Shown: one piece after another, positions 12,560-25,982 of the stretch
Layout: each line of letters begins with the position of its first letter
How positions within the stretch are numbered: the first letter of the stretch is position 1
Assembly (NCBI GenBank): GCA_032719365.1
Contig: CM064868.1
Coordinates: 11,442,235 to 11,506,234 of the forward strand
Source of the DNA: Prinsepia uniflora
Lineage: Eukaryota > Streptophyta > Magnoliopsida > Rosales > Rosaceae
Length of the DNA: 64,000 bases
Direction: 5' to 3'
Program-made: the position numbers and the translations under genes
The notes under the pieces: model-generated
Told to the model about the DNA's origin: nothing
What the model saw: only the letters and a program-made list of their open reading frames with translations
The model's database searches: none

Positions 12560-15500
12560 CTATATAGAGGAGAGATCCTCATAGATAGTCTTAATACCTG
12601 GCCTCTCAGAGACAGATCTTATACATCTTAAAGATATTCCAAGTACCTCCTTCATTCCCTTCTCTGCTGCTGGCATTCCCATCTCTGGCACCAATGCAGC
12701 ATCAAAACAATCAGAGCCACGACCTTCAGCTACCCTCAACCGAACCCAATCTGTCAGATCAACCCCGCCTGCTTCACCTGAAATCACATCACCAGCACAC
12801 CTTCCAGTTAAGAGTTCCAACATTACCACTCCAAAGGCATAAACATCAGACTTAAAGGAGGGTAGTGGCTTCTTGGAAGAAGCCAGCTCTGGTGCACGGT
12901 AGCCTAAAACACCGGCATCAAGAATCTGTTCTATGGTGCCAGCTTGGGTCATGAGGCGGTGGAGGCAGTAATCAGCAACACGGGCATTCAGGTCTGGCCC
13001 GTCCAACAAAATGTTTGATGCTTTAAGGTTACCGTGAGGAACAGCACGGTCAAAATGGAGATAGTTCAGGCCACGTGCAACGTCAACTGCAATTTTGAGC
13101 CTTTGGACCCAGGTCAAAGGTGGACCCTTTCTTCCTGGTCGATCTGAAAATAATTTCGGCTCATCAGAGATGCAAACAGAAGGTTACCCATATACGAAAA
13201 GATCATAAATTCCTAATAGTCATGCATTTGTTTTAAGAAATTTATGGCAAATGGAACTGTTTGATCAATGGATAGTTTTTTTATAGCAAAAGATAAAAGC
13301 AAGATAAGTACGTCGAAGAGACTAATGGAAAACAAGTTACCATAAAGAAAGCTTGCAAGACTTCCAGGTGAGATATAATCTGAAAGAATGAGTTTCTCAT
13401 GCTGTGTGGGGCCCCAGTAATAGCCTCGCAAGCCTACAACATTTGGATGCCTCATGTTTGCAAATTTCTTAGCCTCCTTAGAGAACTCCTTTTTCTGTTT
13501 GGCCACCCCTTCTCTCAACCACTTAACCGTCAAGAACACCCCATTATCGAGTGTTGCCCTATAAGAAGTCCCATGGCTACTTCTCCCCAAAACTTCAGCA
13601 GGAGCCCTTGACAACTCCTCAGGGGTTAAGGCAATCGTATCATCAAGAAAATGCAGCTCACCAACCAATCTATCCGGTGACCTCACATCGAGTCTTGCAA
13701 GGTTTTCAGTGGCGTATGACTCTCCAGACTCTGGTGACCATGAGAAATGGCTCTGCTTTGAAGGGGAGAAGCCAGTTACAGCTGCAACTTTTTTGTCCGG
13801 GCTAACAATTTCAGATGATGATCCTTTTTGTGAAGCCATAAGATCTTCAGCTGAAACAACCAAAGCACCAGCATTGTCTGTTCCATGGGCACCAGATGGG
13901 TTTGGTGGAGCACGTCTATGGATGTCTTTGCTAGTAGTATGCTCCGATGGGATTCTTCTTGACATGCGGATATAGTGTATGAAGATAGCAAGCAACAGAA
14001 GGATGAAGACCGCAACCACACATGAAACTATGATAATTACTTTGAAAATTTTGCTGATTGGTTTCCTTTTTGAACTTTCAGTTTGCGAAATGTTTGATCC
14101 AGGAGGACCATTTGGAAAACGCAAACGTGTATTCCCTGGAAAGAAGGAAGAACTTGGAAACTTTCTCAGATTGTCTGGGACATCTCCAGAAAGATCATTG
14201 TATGAAGCATTAAAGCTTTCAAGACTGTTTGGCAAGTTGCTGGGCAATGGACCTGTAAAATGATTCTGAGAGATGTCTAATGAGCTTAATGTGCTCACAT
14301 TGGTGATGGAAGTTGGCAGAGAGCCAGAAAAATTATTCCTTGCCATATTCAGCACTTTAAGTTCCTTCAACGAACCAAAATGATCAGGAAAGTAACCACC
14401 AAGTTTGTTCTGAGAAAGATCAAGGACCTGAAGATTTGACTCACTTGACAAAGGAGATGAGATGTTAAGAGAGCCAGTGAGTAAATTATCATGAAGGTAG
14501 AGTTCTTGCAAAGTGGGCATTGTTAACAACTCAGCCAGAACTGTTCCATCTAACTGATTATAACTGAGATCAAGGGCACTAATTTTTGGATACTGTGTTA
14601 TAACACTTGAAATGGAACTACTAAGAGAATTATGGGAGAGGTTGAGATAATTCAAACGCAAAAATTGTGGGGTCAAATCAGGGATGGGTCCTGTTAAATG
14701 ATTCTGACTCAGATCAAGAAATTCAATGTTACCCCATTTCACCATCCTGGTTAAGTTTCCTTCAAATTTGTTATTTGATAGATCAAGTACAGCACAACTT
14801 CCAGTCAGCAATGGTAACTCACCAGTAAGCCCATTTGACGAGAGATTAAGGATGCGCAAATTTGTTGATGTAATCATATTTATTGGTCCTGAGAGATAAA
14901 TACTGTCAATGTGAGAGGGAAAAAAAAAACACATGAAGCACAAATTACTAAAGTATAAAATGTAGTTGGCGGAAGTACCTGAGAGATTGTTGCCACTCAA
15001 ATCTAGTTCAGTTACAACCAGAGAATCTCCTTTTAATAGACCATTCGGAATCTCTCCGGTGAATCTGTTGTTGCTGAGTTTGAGGACTTGGAGGTCATAG
15101 ACAAAATTAAACCCGGGCAGTTCCCCTGACAGCTGGTTGTAGCTCAGATCCAACACCTTCAAGTTTTCAAACATCTGTAGCTCACCCCCACTAACCAGTG
15201 ACCCAGTGAACTGGTTGTGGCTAAGATTCAAGTACTTAATAGTTTCAGAAATACGAGGTAGAAATTTCTGCTGCTGCGAACTGGAACTAGCAAACATATT
15301 GCCACTAAAATCAACATGAGTGGCACTTGATAGCATCAAAAACTCCAAATCAATATGACCATCAAGCATATTCCCATGCAAATCAAGCATATCAAGACTT
15401 GAAAGGAGCTCAAAGCCCTTAGGTATTTTCTTTGTAAAGCCATTTACAGAAAAATTTAGAGATACCAGATTGGACAGCTTTGTCAACGATGTCGGAAGTG

Positions 15501-16038
15501 GCCCAGATAAGGAGTTAGAACTCAAGTCTAGTGACAGGACCGAGGATAGCCCTGAAATTGAATCAGGGATAGAGCCTGAGAAGTTGTTACCACATAATGA
15601 GAGGTTCCTTAGGCTCCCTAACCTACCAATCCCAGGAGGTAAGGATGAAGAAAATAAATTATTGGAGAGATCTAGGAACTCGAGGCTTTTGAAGTCAGCT
15701 ATGCTGTCTGGAATTTTCCCGGTTATTGTATTGTTGGCCATGGAAAGTTTCACAAGCTTAGTGAGATTCGCGAACACACTCAAGTCGACATCTGCAGAGA
15801 GACTCAAATTATCAAGGACAACTCCAGCAACATTTCCACCATTACATACTACTCCATTCCAAGAAGAAGGGCAGCCATCAAAGTCAATAGACTCGTCATT
15901 CCAAGAATTGATGACATAGCCAGTAGGATCATGCTTGACACCCTTCTTGAACTCAAGCAGAGCTAAAATGTCCTGTGAAGGAAGCTGCCCCATGGCAGAA
16001 ACAAAAAGAAGGGACAACACTAGAAGCCGACGGAGCAT
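12560..16038 (-). CDS. GHR1: GHR1-like LRR receptor-like pseudokinase (3 coding exons)
   Basis: Coding exons are 16038-14979, 14888-13341 and 13143-12560, with GT-AG introns of 90 and 197 bp. Together they encode 1063 residues, near the Arabidopsis GHR1 length as I recall it. The start is the ATG of MLRRLLVLSLLFVSAMG, a signal peptide; an in-frame upstream ATG at 16089 would bury it behind a charged stretch. Order: signal peptide (about 1-18), LRR N-terminal cap with SWNG/VC (about 19-70), about 20 leucine-rich repeats to about 600, transmembrane helix (about 636-660), Ser-rich juxtamembrane region, and kinase-like domain from about 777. The lysine of the VAIK position is kept (K809). The HRD motif is HGN (906-908) and DFG is DYC (927-929), so catalysis is doubtful. 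The C terminus IYEDLSSI matches GHR1. Known role in Arabidopsis: plasma-membrane protein needed for H2O2/ABA/CO2-triggered stomatal closure upstream of the SLAC1 anion channel, thought to work as a scaffold. Orthology is inferred from remembered sequence. Confidence 0.92.
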
Positions 16039-17300
16039 ACTTGGCCTATCAATGGCTTTCACCTTCACCCAATTGAAACAAAAGCACAATGTTACAGCAA
16101 AGAGTAAACTTTAAGCCTACACAACCAACAAATTCAAGCAGCCGGTATTTCAAGACCAACTCCTGTACAATAGAAAAACCCTGCAAACCCTTCCTTCAAT
16201 ATCAACCTAAACCTAATGAGAAAAGGATACCAAAGTTCTGAAGAAATAGGGCTTTTGAGCTCTCAGATCCACAGAGTGAAATAACCCCAACTAAGTTGCA
16301 GACTGCTTTGCAACAAAATAATGAGTTAAAATCACAAATGCTACCAGAGCCCCCATAATGTTCAACAAAATAACACCTCTTTCCTTTAAAAAGGCTAAAC
16401 CTTTAGGGATCTAACACCACCTTTCTACTAAAGAATACAGATTACATTTTTAGGAACAATTTGGCCTTTCAGAAACTGTCCTTCTACAAAGACCCAAGAT
16501 TTGAAGCAAACTACAATCTGAAACTGCTAAAACATTACAATTTAGAATTTTAGATACATGGGATTTTAAGTATCATACCTCTTCCGCATTGCTTCACAGA
16601 GCTTACAAGCTGCTAGAACAAACCCATGAAGAAAATGGAAGTGGGTCCTCAGTTACAAACCAGGCTGATTAAAAGAAAGGGACCCAGGAGATGTTTAACC
16701 AAAAAAACCCTATTAAAAAAAAAGGTAGCTTTGGCCTTCTCAACAGTCGAAAAACCTTTGGTTTTTGTTTAATGAACGTAAATCTAAAAAATCTCAGAAA
16801 GGCAATACTTGCACTCCTTTTCTCTTTGCACTTTGAGAGCACATGTGAGAACACTAGAGAAAACTACCAAATGGCTTAGGGTTTAGTGATTAAACAAACC
16901 AAAAGCCCTAGCTTTGTAGCTTGTTAACATCTTTTAATGCCAGCAATCGAGAAAGCAAGCGGGAAAATGCAAGGGTTTTTTGGGGGTAATTAGGTGGCTT
17001 ACCCGCCAAAACAGGGGACAGAATCTCTTACTTTCCTAGTGGACGTCAAAGAATTTATTAAATCCAGTTTAGGATTTTCACTTTTTGGGAGACAAAACAA
17101 CTGAGAAAAGGCACGGAGGGCTGTGAGGTTAATGCCATGTAGGACTGAGGAAGGGGCTCCACCACTGCCCCTTTGACCCGGTTCTTCACTCCTTTCAAGT
17201 TCTAATAAGACCTGAGAGGTGGAGTAGGTGCACGTATAATGATATGCTGTCGCTTTGCGATCCATTCCATATGCGTAGCACCATTAACATTTATCACCCT
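16039..17300 (-). promoter_or_regulatory. GHR1 upstream region, possible 5' UTR intron
   Basis: No open gene. On the minus strand GAAGAG|GTATGATAC at 16579/16578 is a good splice donor. A pyrimidine-leaning stretch before the ATG (about 16050-16090) offers acceptors such as GGGTGAAG or TTGATAG, suggesting a 5' UTR intron of about 0.5 kb. A telo-box-like AAACCCTAA (minus) sits at about 16877-16885. Transcription start and TATA box were not identified with confidence. Confidence 0.35.
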
Positions 17301-18673
17301 GATAATTACATTTAAGAAAAATTTGTGCTCGACAACAGATGTAACATTCATGAGAGGAAAAGATAATGTGAATTTTGGATTTGTATATAGAGGTTATATA
17401 TATTGAACATAGATTTTGTCATTGGATTTCAAAATCACACATTTGATAAAATATAATAAGGTCAATACTAATGACACTTTAGTAAGTTAAAAGTGTTTCA
17501 TGAGCAAAAGAGAAAGTAATTTTTTATGATTGCCATATTTACCTAAGTTGATAACATCCAATAAGCTCCCGTAACAAAGCGAAAAATTGTTGCCTAAGAG
17601 ATATTAAGGATTTTTTTTTCGGGACAATGAGATGATAAGGATCAAACCAAAAATAGACATTACATGCATAATTGCATCAATAGTCCCGGTCTCGTGAGTG
17701 CAATCTACAGGTACAACAGGTTGGGGGTGTGTGACTGGTTGGTTGGTAATTAGATCAAGAAGACCACAATAAATAACACACATAGATGGGCAAAGGTGGT
17801 CCCAACTTGAAGATTACATTGTCCTCTCCTTTCTTCTCCTCTGTTATTGGTGTTGGACAAGGCCAAAATATTGTCAGCACTTTGTGGTTGTATTTAGAAC
17901 AGCACAATCAGACCGTGAAGAGGATTATCGTAGAATCCAAATCCAATCATAAAACTTTTTCTTTACGTGCAAATAGTAAGGAACAGTTATATTGGTGTGT
18001 TTGCTTCGCAATATTATCTGCAATTCAACTTTCACAGTACACCCCTTAGCAAGTAAAACCTTAGACTAGAGTGACCATGTGATGCATGGGGGAAACCTCG
18101 TGTTTGCACCCAAATGCAGGGATCCGATTTGCCTAACAGAGGTGCGAGTATCGTAGAGGTGACAGCAATCAGAGCAACTCACACAAACCCACTTCACCCA
18201 TATGTTCTTTCACAAGGGTGGGATCAACATTAGGCCAAATTGCACCCCCAATGCATGGACCCTCCTTGCCCATACGAGGTCACCAAAGTCCCAACTCCCA
18301 AACTTTCATGGTAGCCTAATCCTTTCTATGATAACAAGTTGAACCTTATTGAGTTAATAAGTAGTATTCAATAATGGAAGAGTTGGGAAAAAAGAAATCC
18401 AATTTAGATTCCGGATGAATAAGAAATACCAAATATGTGTTTGGCTAAATTTTTTATATTTGCTCTCAAGAGTCTCGACATATTGACTTCTAGCATATAT
18501 CAAAGGGTGCCAACTGAACTAAACGAACAAAAATTAGGCCCGGAATAAAAAGCATGTTACAGGTACTTTTATCATTTTCACAACGCAAGTATACAATCAT
18601 ATGAATGACTCATATCCAGCACAAGCAGAATCAGAAAATTAAGCTACATGCTATGCTAGAGATGACATCTAGC
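17301..18673. other. intergenic between GHR1 promoter and OLA1 3' end
   Basis: AT-rich unique-looking sequence. The open frames here are short (87 residues at 17786-18049 at most) and resemble nothing known to me. No tRNA, rRNA or transposon termini were seen. The last 100-150 bp before 18674 would be the OLA1 3' UTR. Confidence 0.5.
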
Positions 18674-21600
18674 TCACTTCTTGCCACCCCCAGAAACATT
18701 AAACTTGAAAAATATCACGTCTGCATCTTGGACAATGTATGTCTTACCCTCCTGTCGGTACTTACCAGCAGCCTACGACAAAGAAAATACATGAAACAAA
18801 TTATAAGTTAATTCCATAGAGAGTGGAGCAAATAGGTGCAAAAATATTAGAGGGGCCTCTTCAGAACGCATTATTCATTCCATCTTTCTTCTAAAGTTCA
18901 AAGCTACTGTACAGTAAAAACTTTGGATAAGTTCCAACCCTTCCCGGAAGCTATTGCTAAATAGGGTCATCCATTGCCTAAAGTTGATAAAGAAAACTTG
19001 GGAGGTATCCGATTCTCAATCAATAAACAAAATTCAATATATCAATTTTATCCATATTCTGGTACACCAGCTTTACATTTTCTTTTTCCTTTGCAAGTCT
19101 GATGTAGCTTTTACTCTCATACTGAGCACCAGGGTAGCTAAGAGGTGAACAACAATTATACAAGGAATCTGGAGCAAGTAAAAATTAGGACTTCGTTAGT
19201 CCTGCTCATTTTACTTCAAAGGGGAAATATCTCAGTCCAAAAGCAAGAAACGTTTATTTGAGTCTTCTCCTTACCTTTAATTCTAAGTTAATCCGTGATT
19301 AGTATCTTGGTGAGTGGAACCCATGCCACAAATACACTCGAACACTCAGGAAATCCATAGGACAGGCGGATTCACATCTCTTACAGCCGACAGAATCCTC
19401 TGTTCTTGGAGCAGAAGCGATTTGCTTAGCTTTACATCCATCCCAAGGTATCATTTCTAATTCTAAGCAAGTCTGTGATTAGTATCTTGGTAAGTGGAAT
19501 CATAATCTTACCGATTCCATGGTCTTGTCAGTACTTCCAATTTTAAATAAGGGTGACTTTAGAAGAATGTGAAATGAATTTGAGCTATCTAGGGTCTAGA
19601 ATTCATAGCAACACACTCCTATGCTTAGATCATGCTCTAAAAGACCATATGTCATGGGAGCAACGACATGATCAAGAAATAGATATAAAGTGTTTTATAT
19701 GACAAATTTGGAAATAGCTCATACCTTAACAGCTGGCTCGCTACCTAGTTCTTTCAGATCTTCAAATTTCATGACCTGTGAATTTATCCCCCAGAAAAAA
19801 AAAAAAATTCACTCAATGAACTTGAAATATTCACTAAATACCCTACTCTGAACAGGCAGTACTTTAGTCATGATAGCAGTAAAGCAGTAGTATAATGAAA
19901 GTGGTCCTAAACAGAGTAATAAAGTATTACATCAACATCACAGTAATAGAAAGAATAATTATTCTAATGATTACTCGAAACTGAAAAAAGGTGTACACAC
20001 ATTGTTAACATGACTCTGTCTACTAAATATTTTACAGTACCAGAATACTAGTACCACCTTTATAGAGCAGACTTAAACGAAAAATCTTGACTAGCAGGGC
20101 CACACCAAACAGGCAATAATGGTGATTCAACACTTCAACTTATGTCCATAGATAGAGCTATCAGGTATCATATTAAGTTGGTATTACAACTCCAAGGAAT
20201 GGTAAAGGCTTTATTGCCTGTTGGAAATAATGTTTGTAGAGGGATTCATGTTTATTAACACATTAACTTATATTTCAGAACGGAACTGAGACAAAGGACA
20301 AGGGAAAGGTGATAGCTCCTAAGTAGCAAGAACGGAAAAGATAAGAAAATAACAATATTCACACCTAAGAAGATAGTATATTTATCCATAATCCTCTTTA
20401 CAAAAATTAAAGAAAAAAAAAATCTTCAATATTCTTTTTCCAATGCATAAGTTCGAATAGGAATGATATACACAAAAGCCATTTTCTTTTACTTTTAATA
20501 GTACGCATCTAGTCTGTAGATAGCCAAGCAATCTCTTGTATTAGAGAATCATATATTGGTATTAGAGCTAGAAAAGATGACATTAAATTAGTACTATCGC
20601 CAGAAAAATTGAATAAATGAGCTAGAAACAACCTCAGCACAAATGAACCCTCTCTCAAAATCAGTATGGATGGCCCCTGCAGCTTGAGGAGCTTTTGTCT
20701 GCCGCCTGATCTGCCAGCACTTCACCTGCCAAAGGTAATAGTAGTTGGTAGACTCGGAAAGTACATGGAATGATGCTCATGCATTAAGTTCAACTTTGAA
20801 CACAATAATGGTTTAACTTGAGGACTAACGACTTTAAACTCAATGAAGGTATTGAGTGAATGGAAACCCATGTCTATAGCTTTCTAAAGCTTAATGGTTT
20901 CATAAGCAAATAGGATTAGATAAAAAAAATAGACGAAAGAGAAAAGGAGTAGGGGACCACTGAGATAATGGTAATATGGTACTTCTGCAGATGACAAGAG
21001 AAAAAAGTAACCTAATGATCAAAATTAAAGTGATATAAGGAAAATAAAGCAAAGTCTGTTGGAAAATGCTGATAACAACCTAAAGAAATTACTTACTGTT
21101 TCAGACATGCTATAAACTTGATCACCTCAATTGTCAAATTTAACAAAAATCTCAGATAAATATAACTTGGTGCTTACTTCCTGAATTATTGAACTTAATA
21201 GCAACAAAAAAAATTGTGGGCACTGTACTCAATTCTTGAGCTTACGCAGCAAAGAAAAACTGGCATTATACATCAAAAGAACGGTAATGAGAAGAACGTT
21301 AGGGTATTATACCTCATCAGGGCCAGCAGTGAAAAAGTATATGAGATTAATCGCTGAAAATCCAGTCTTGATGATCTTGGTAAGGGCACTGTGGCAATTT
21401 GGTCCAGTCAGCATATATATACAATATATTTATTCTGTTCCTATACTGCCAAACACTAAGGAGTTGTTGCCAATATAAACAGACTTTAAGAGACTCCAGC
21501 TATGATCAAACTGATATCGGAAAATTCCTATATAGCACCAATACATATAAGTTAATCAGGAAGCAGGGTAAAAGTACTCAGCCAGCAATTTGACCATTAC

Positions 21601-24600
21601 AAAAGATTGCCAATATCCCCCTAACATGGACAGATGTAAAATAGGACAAACTCACCAAACGATAGCACTAAAAAGAAAATGGTAGCAGGGTGTGCCTGTG
21701 TCTCTGCATTGTAATAATTTAATTTTCTTCCAACAAATAAAATAGGACAAACTCCTTACCAAAATAACAAAAGATTTAAGTCATATGCCAGCAGACATTC
21801 ACTTATTGGCAAAAAAACAAATCAAAGGTTGAATTAACCTTTGTACGTTGTTCTGATCGCAATACTTTGCTGCCTCCTCTGGTGGCAAATCAGCGAGATT
21901 CCTTTCTAATGCACAGCTGAAAGGAATAATTGGTTCACCTCCATGTTCCTGCACCCTATAACATGGAAAGGACAATGTTACCATCATCGCATGAATACTT
22001 TCCAGATGGAACATACTTAGGCACATTTTTCAGGAAGAAAGAGAAAAATAAAAACTAAAATTGCTAATGTTTTTGTACACCTTAAATCAATCATGAAGCA
22101 TAACCATGCTTTGTAAGTATTTCATATATATATAAAAACATATAAAAACCTTGTCTAATCAACAGTATAAATTCCAAATAACACATTCATACACGCTTGT
22201 TCTAGTAAGGACGGTAGCATGGTTAGTGAAATGTGTGAAAATGAAAAAGGCCATCAAGTGTAAACACTAAAAAGTTTCACATTTTTGTATGAACATAAGT
22301 AATACACATGCACAAGGATGAGAGCACATTTAATGAGAGAGAGTGCACAGAGAGAACAGATATTTCAGAAGAGTGGACATACCAAGCATGGATCTTCGGC
22401 AAAAACTTGTTCTTTTTCCTTTGGTAATCTTTCTCATTCATGTTAACCTGTGGAAATCATATACATACAGGTATAATCAAGTCTTCATCCACAATTAAAA
22501 TAGCTTAAAAAAATGAGAGAAGCTAGACTAACTAAACATAAGCACCCAAAAAGGCTTTGATAGGAACACAATTTTTACAACTGAAGACAATCTAGTTTAG
22601 AATCAAAATGCAAGATAGTCCTCTGGACCCAGGAACCCTGATGGATTTAGTGAATAGGAACATTTATGCAAGTTTCACCAATTTTCTTTCAACGAGTTAT
22701 TATCTACTCGAATTTGTGAAAACAAGATAGAAATTATACAACTCTTTCGTATAATATACATTTCAAATGTCCCACCCACAATTCTTCACATGATTACATT
22801 CTCACACAGTTTTGAGAGAAAGCATGACAAGCTTACAAACAGAACAAGACATTAAGTTTGCCACTGATTTTTCGAGGAGGTCAGCATGCAACGAATGTAC
22901 AACTCATAACTTTCATTTGCAGGAAATGAACTTATCATTTAGTATATACATATGTTGATTGTTGGAAGAACTATGGAGTAAAAGATATTGACTATAGATA
23001 TACTATACATAGAAAAATAATAAAGACAACATGTTAACTGCTCTTGGCAAGAGTAACCTACCAAGTAGACAACAGGCTTGGCCGTCAGCAATTGAAAGGT
23101 GTTCAGAATCTCAACATCAGCAGCTTTCCACTCCCCTAGACGAACATCTTTTCCATCCTCAAGCCATGCCTTGATCTAAGGAACCATGATCATTGTAATA
23201 GTAATTATAAAAAAGCAAAAAAATAAAACATTAACAAACGCATGCCAGACCATTTAGAAATGAAAGCATCATAAGAATACAAAAGGATTAGACCTTCCCC
23301 CTTCACACTGCGGAATCACAGATGTGAAATGTAAAGTAAAATCAAGCTCATTTTTTCCATTATTTTGTTCCCATCACCTTTGGACATTGTTATGACTAAG
23401 TTTCTTAATGCATAATGCATAGCTATTCAAAATAAAGGGCTTGAGATTAGAAGACATCTATTGTCCATCATTCCTCAATAGAAATTTAATTCGTTGTTGG
23501 ATCACTGTTAAACAAGCCAAAAACACTTGACTTTAATATTAGAAAGAAAAGGAAAAAAAAAAAGTCTTTTCTTTTCATAAAAAACACTAGACTACAAATT
23601 TTTGTAAATCAAACAATCAGACGGACACAACGTTTGCTAATTAGTTGAAATTTTGGCTGCTTTGAATCCTCTGATTGTAGCAAACCGATCCAAAAGGTAT
23701 TGTATACTTATTACGAAGTTTCTAGCGAGAAATACAAAGATTATTACATTGGTAATTTGGTAGCATCAAACAGTTCAAAGACTAGCACCAACCATGTAGA
23801 GGAAATTCTAGAACAGTAAGTAGGACAAACCTAGCTCTCGTATCAGATGAACCACGAGTAAAAAAGTTGACAAAAGCATCAAATTGTTGAAAATTAGAAC
23901 ATGAATACATAAGTATGAAGTACATAAAGAAAGGGTGGTTGCCACAAAGCCAAGAATATTAGACAACATCATCTCATAAAATAAACCTTTTGACATAATT
24001 CATGCTCAATCTTTAACGCCTTTTCATTGCTCCTCTTCATGCTCTTCTCAAGATCTTCGATCCTCCTCTCCATGAACTCAATATCCTGCAGAACATAAGA
24101 TAAAACTCTCTAAAACTCTACATGTACGGATAATAAGTTGCAACTGCAAAGATAGAAAACGACAACCCTAATGAGGCTCTAAAATTTGGAAAGTAACAAC
24201 ATAACTTGTGTTGAGAAGCTAGGTTTCAAATCATGTCACACAATCACATAGAGAAAGAGAACACCAATGATGAATTTAAAAATAAAAGCATAAACACAGC
24301 ACTAAGAAATCAACCCCAGAAACCACACCTTTAGGCGCAACTCTGCACTAATAATCTCCAAATCCCTCACAGGATCCACAGTATCATCAACATGGATGAT
24401 ATCCGGGTCTTCAAATGCACCTAGAAAAATGGTTAAAGAGAACAGTGATTGCATTGTAGCAATACATTCATATAAGAGCACTGAAGAATATACAGGAAAA
24501 TTTCATCTTACGTAAAACGTGAAAAATTCCATCAACGGCACGAATATGCGATAAGAAACTGTTGCCCAACCCCTGTCCTTCATGGGCACCTCGAACAAGC

Positions 24601-25982
24601 CCTGCTATATCATGGATTTCCAAAAAAGCAGAGACCTGCATATCAAAAAGAATTTAACACGTTAAGAAAAACTTCACTAAAAAGGAAAGTCGCCATTGAG
24701 AAAAATTATAAGATATTCTGTCGCAGAATTAGATAATTAACAGTTTAGTAGGTAATCAAACAGGTAAACAGTATTTTCCAATCTCAACCCCTGCAATACC
24801 ATCAAAGTTTATGGAAAGATCCCCATAATCACTAAGCAGATGTAAAGTTAGGATTCTATGGGGACCCGTCAATGTCAACCTCGTATTTGATTTTTGCTTA
24901 GCTGAATTTTCAATTATGTGGTGGCGCTTGTAATATTACTAGTGCAAGCATCTAGACCAACAATTGCATGACATTCAACACTCAAGGAGCAGGTAAAAAT
25001 GGCGCTTGTAAGGACTAAACCGACGAGAAGATGCCTAAAAGGGATATAATAAACAAACCATATCGATATGCAAGAGACGGTAAGGGCCAAGATAGTAGAG
25101 ATAAGAAACCACATTGAAGGGAACAATGATAGAAGCACGCAAGATACAGTTAGGATTAAATTTGGACAAGATGGAAAAGAGGGGAATGATACACAAATAA
25201 AGAGAATACAATAGCTGTCGTGAATATTAAAGATAAAAAAGGGTTCAAATTGAATCAAGAGTCTGAATAAAAACAGAAACAGGCAGCCAGTCATAATATT
25301 TAAGAATTTGCCATGTTAAGAAAGATACCAAACTGTAGCTATGAACAAGTAAACCCAGTTTTCAGCAGTAAGCAACAATTTTAAAACCATAACATTAGGC
25401 TGTCCAATGGTAAATCAAGTCAGAGACAAACCTCGCTTTTTGGCTTGTATAATTGGCAAAGCCAGTCAAATCGCTCATCCGGAACGTGAACTCGGGCTTC
25501 ATTGGGTTCAATTGTGCAGAAAGGGAAGTTCTCGGCAGGGATTGACAACAATGTGAGAGTGTTAAAAAGAGTAGATTTTCCAACGTTGGGTAATCCAACC
25601 TATCAAAAAAAAAAATTATCAGATCACAATCCTTCCATCATTTGCAAAAAATAACTCTTTTTTTTTTAATGCTGAAAGAAAAATAAACAGACAACCTAGC
25701 AAAACTAAAGAGCATTCATTAGAGCTCAACCTGATAATTCAATAATTGTTGCAATTTATTAAACTTAACGAAAATGATTCTATAGTCATTGCATGCATGA
25801 TGTCGCGCTTAAAATCAAATAAATGAAAGATGAAATAAAAAAATTAGTTTAAAGTTCAGGAAAAACATAATGAACAAAAAGAGATAAGGGCTTACAATGC
25901 CAATCTTCAGGTGAGAAGAGAATCGGCCAAGGATGGGACGCTCAGCTGGTGCCTCCTTACCTTTTGCAGATTTTGGAGGCAT
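18674..25982 (-). CDS. OLA1: Obg-like ATPase 1 / YchF1 (12 coding exons)
   Basis: Exons (minus): 25982-25896, 25599-25432, 24635-24512, 24420-24329, 24085-23987, 23175-23062, 22447-22383, 21955-21839, 21388-21313, 20725-20633, 19775-19725, 18772-18674. All junctions are GT-AG and the phases add up to exactly 394 residues, the length I recall for Arabidopsis OLA1/YchF1. Product: YchF subfamily of Obg P-loop NTPases, which prefer ATP, bind ribosomes and in plants affect stress responses. Seen: N-terminal MPPKSAKGKEAPAERPILGR; G1 loop GLPNVGKST (31-39); G3 DIAGL (94-98) with Leu where Ras-type enzymes have the catalytic Gln; G4 as NMNE (230-233) instead of NKxD, the known basis for ATP over GTP; a helical insert (about 155-225); a C-terminal TGS domain (about 304-387); C terminus VSGGGKK. 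Position 292 is Thr where Arabidopsis has Pro. Nothing suggests a pseudogene. Confidence 0.96.
19278..19500. repeat. short direct repeat in OLA1 intron 11
   Basis: About 43 bp at 19278-19320 recurs at 19458-19500, exactly 180 bp later with roughly five differences; both hold the phrase GTGATTAGTATCTTGGT. It lies inside the 952-bp intron between exons 11 and 12. It could be a partial tandem duplication or a small transposon scar. Confidence 0.6.

Noticed and set aside
13399..15919. Plus-strand frames inside GHR1 (for example 15470-15919, 149 residues)
   Set aside because: They are antisense shadows of the well-supported GHR1 exons.
24914..25294. 126-residue hydrophobic frame on minus
   Set aside because: It lies entirely in OLA1 intron 2 and has no family resemblance; T-rich intron reads as a hydrophobic protein.
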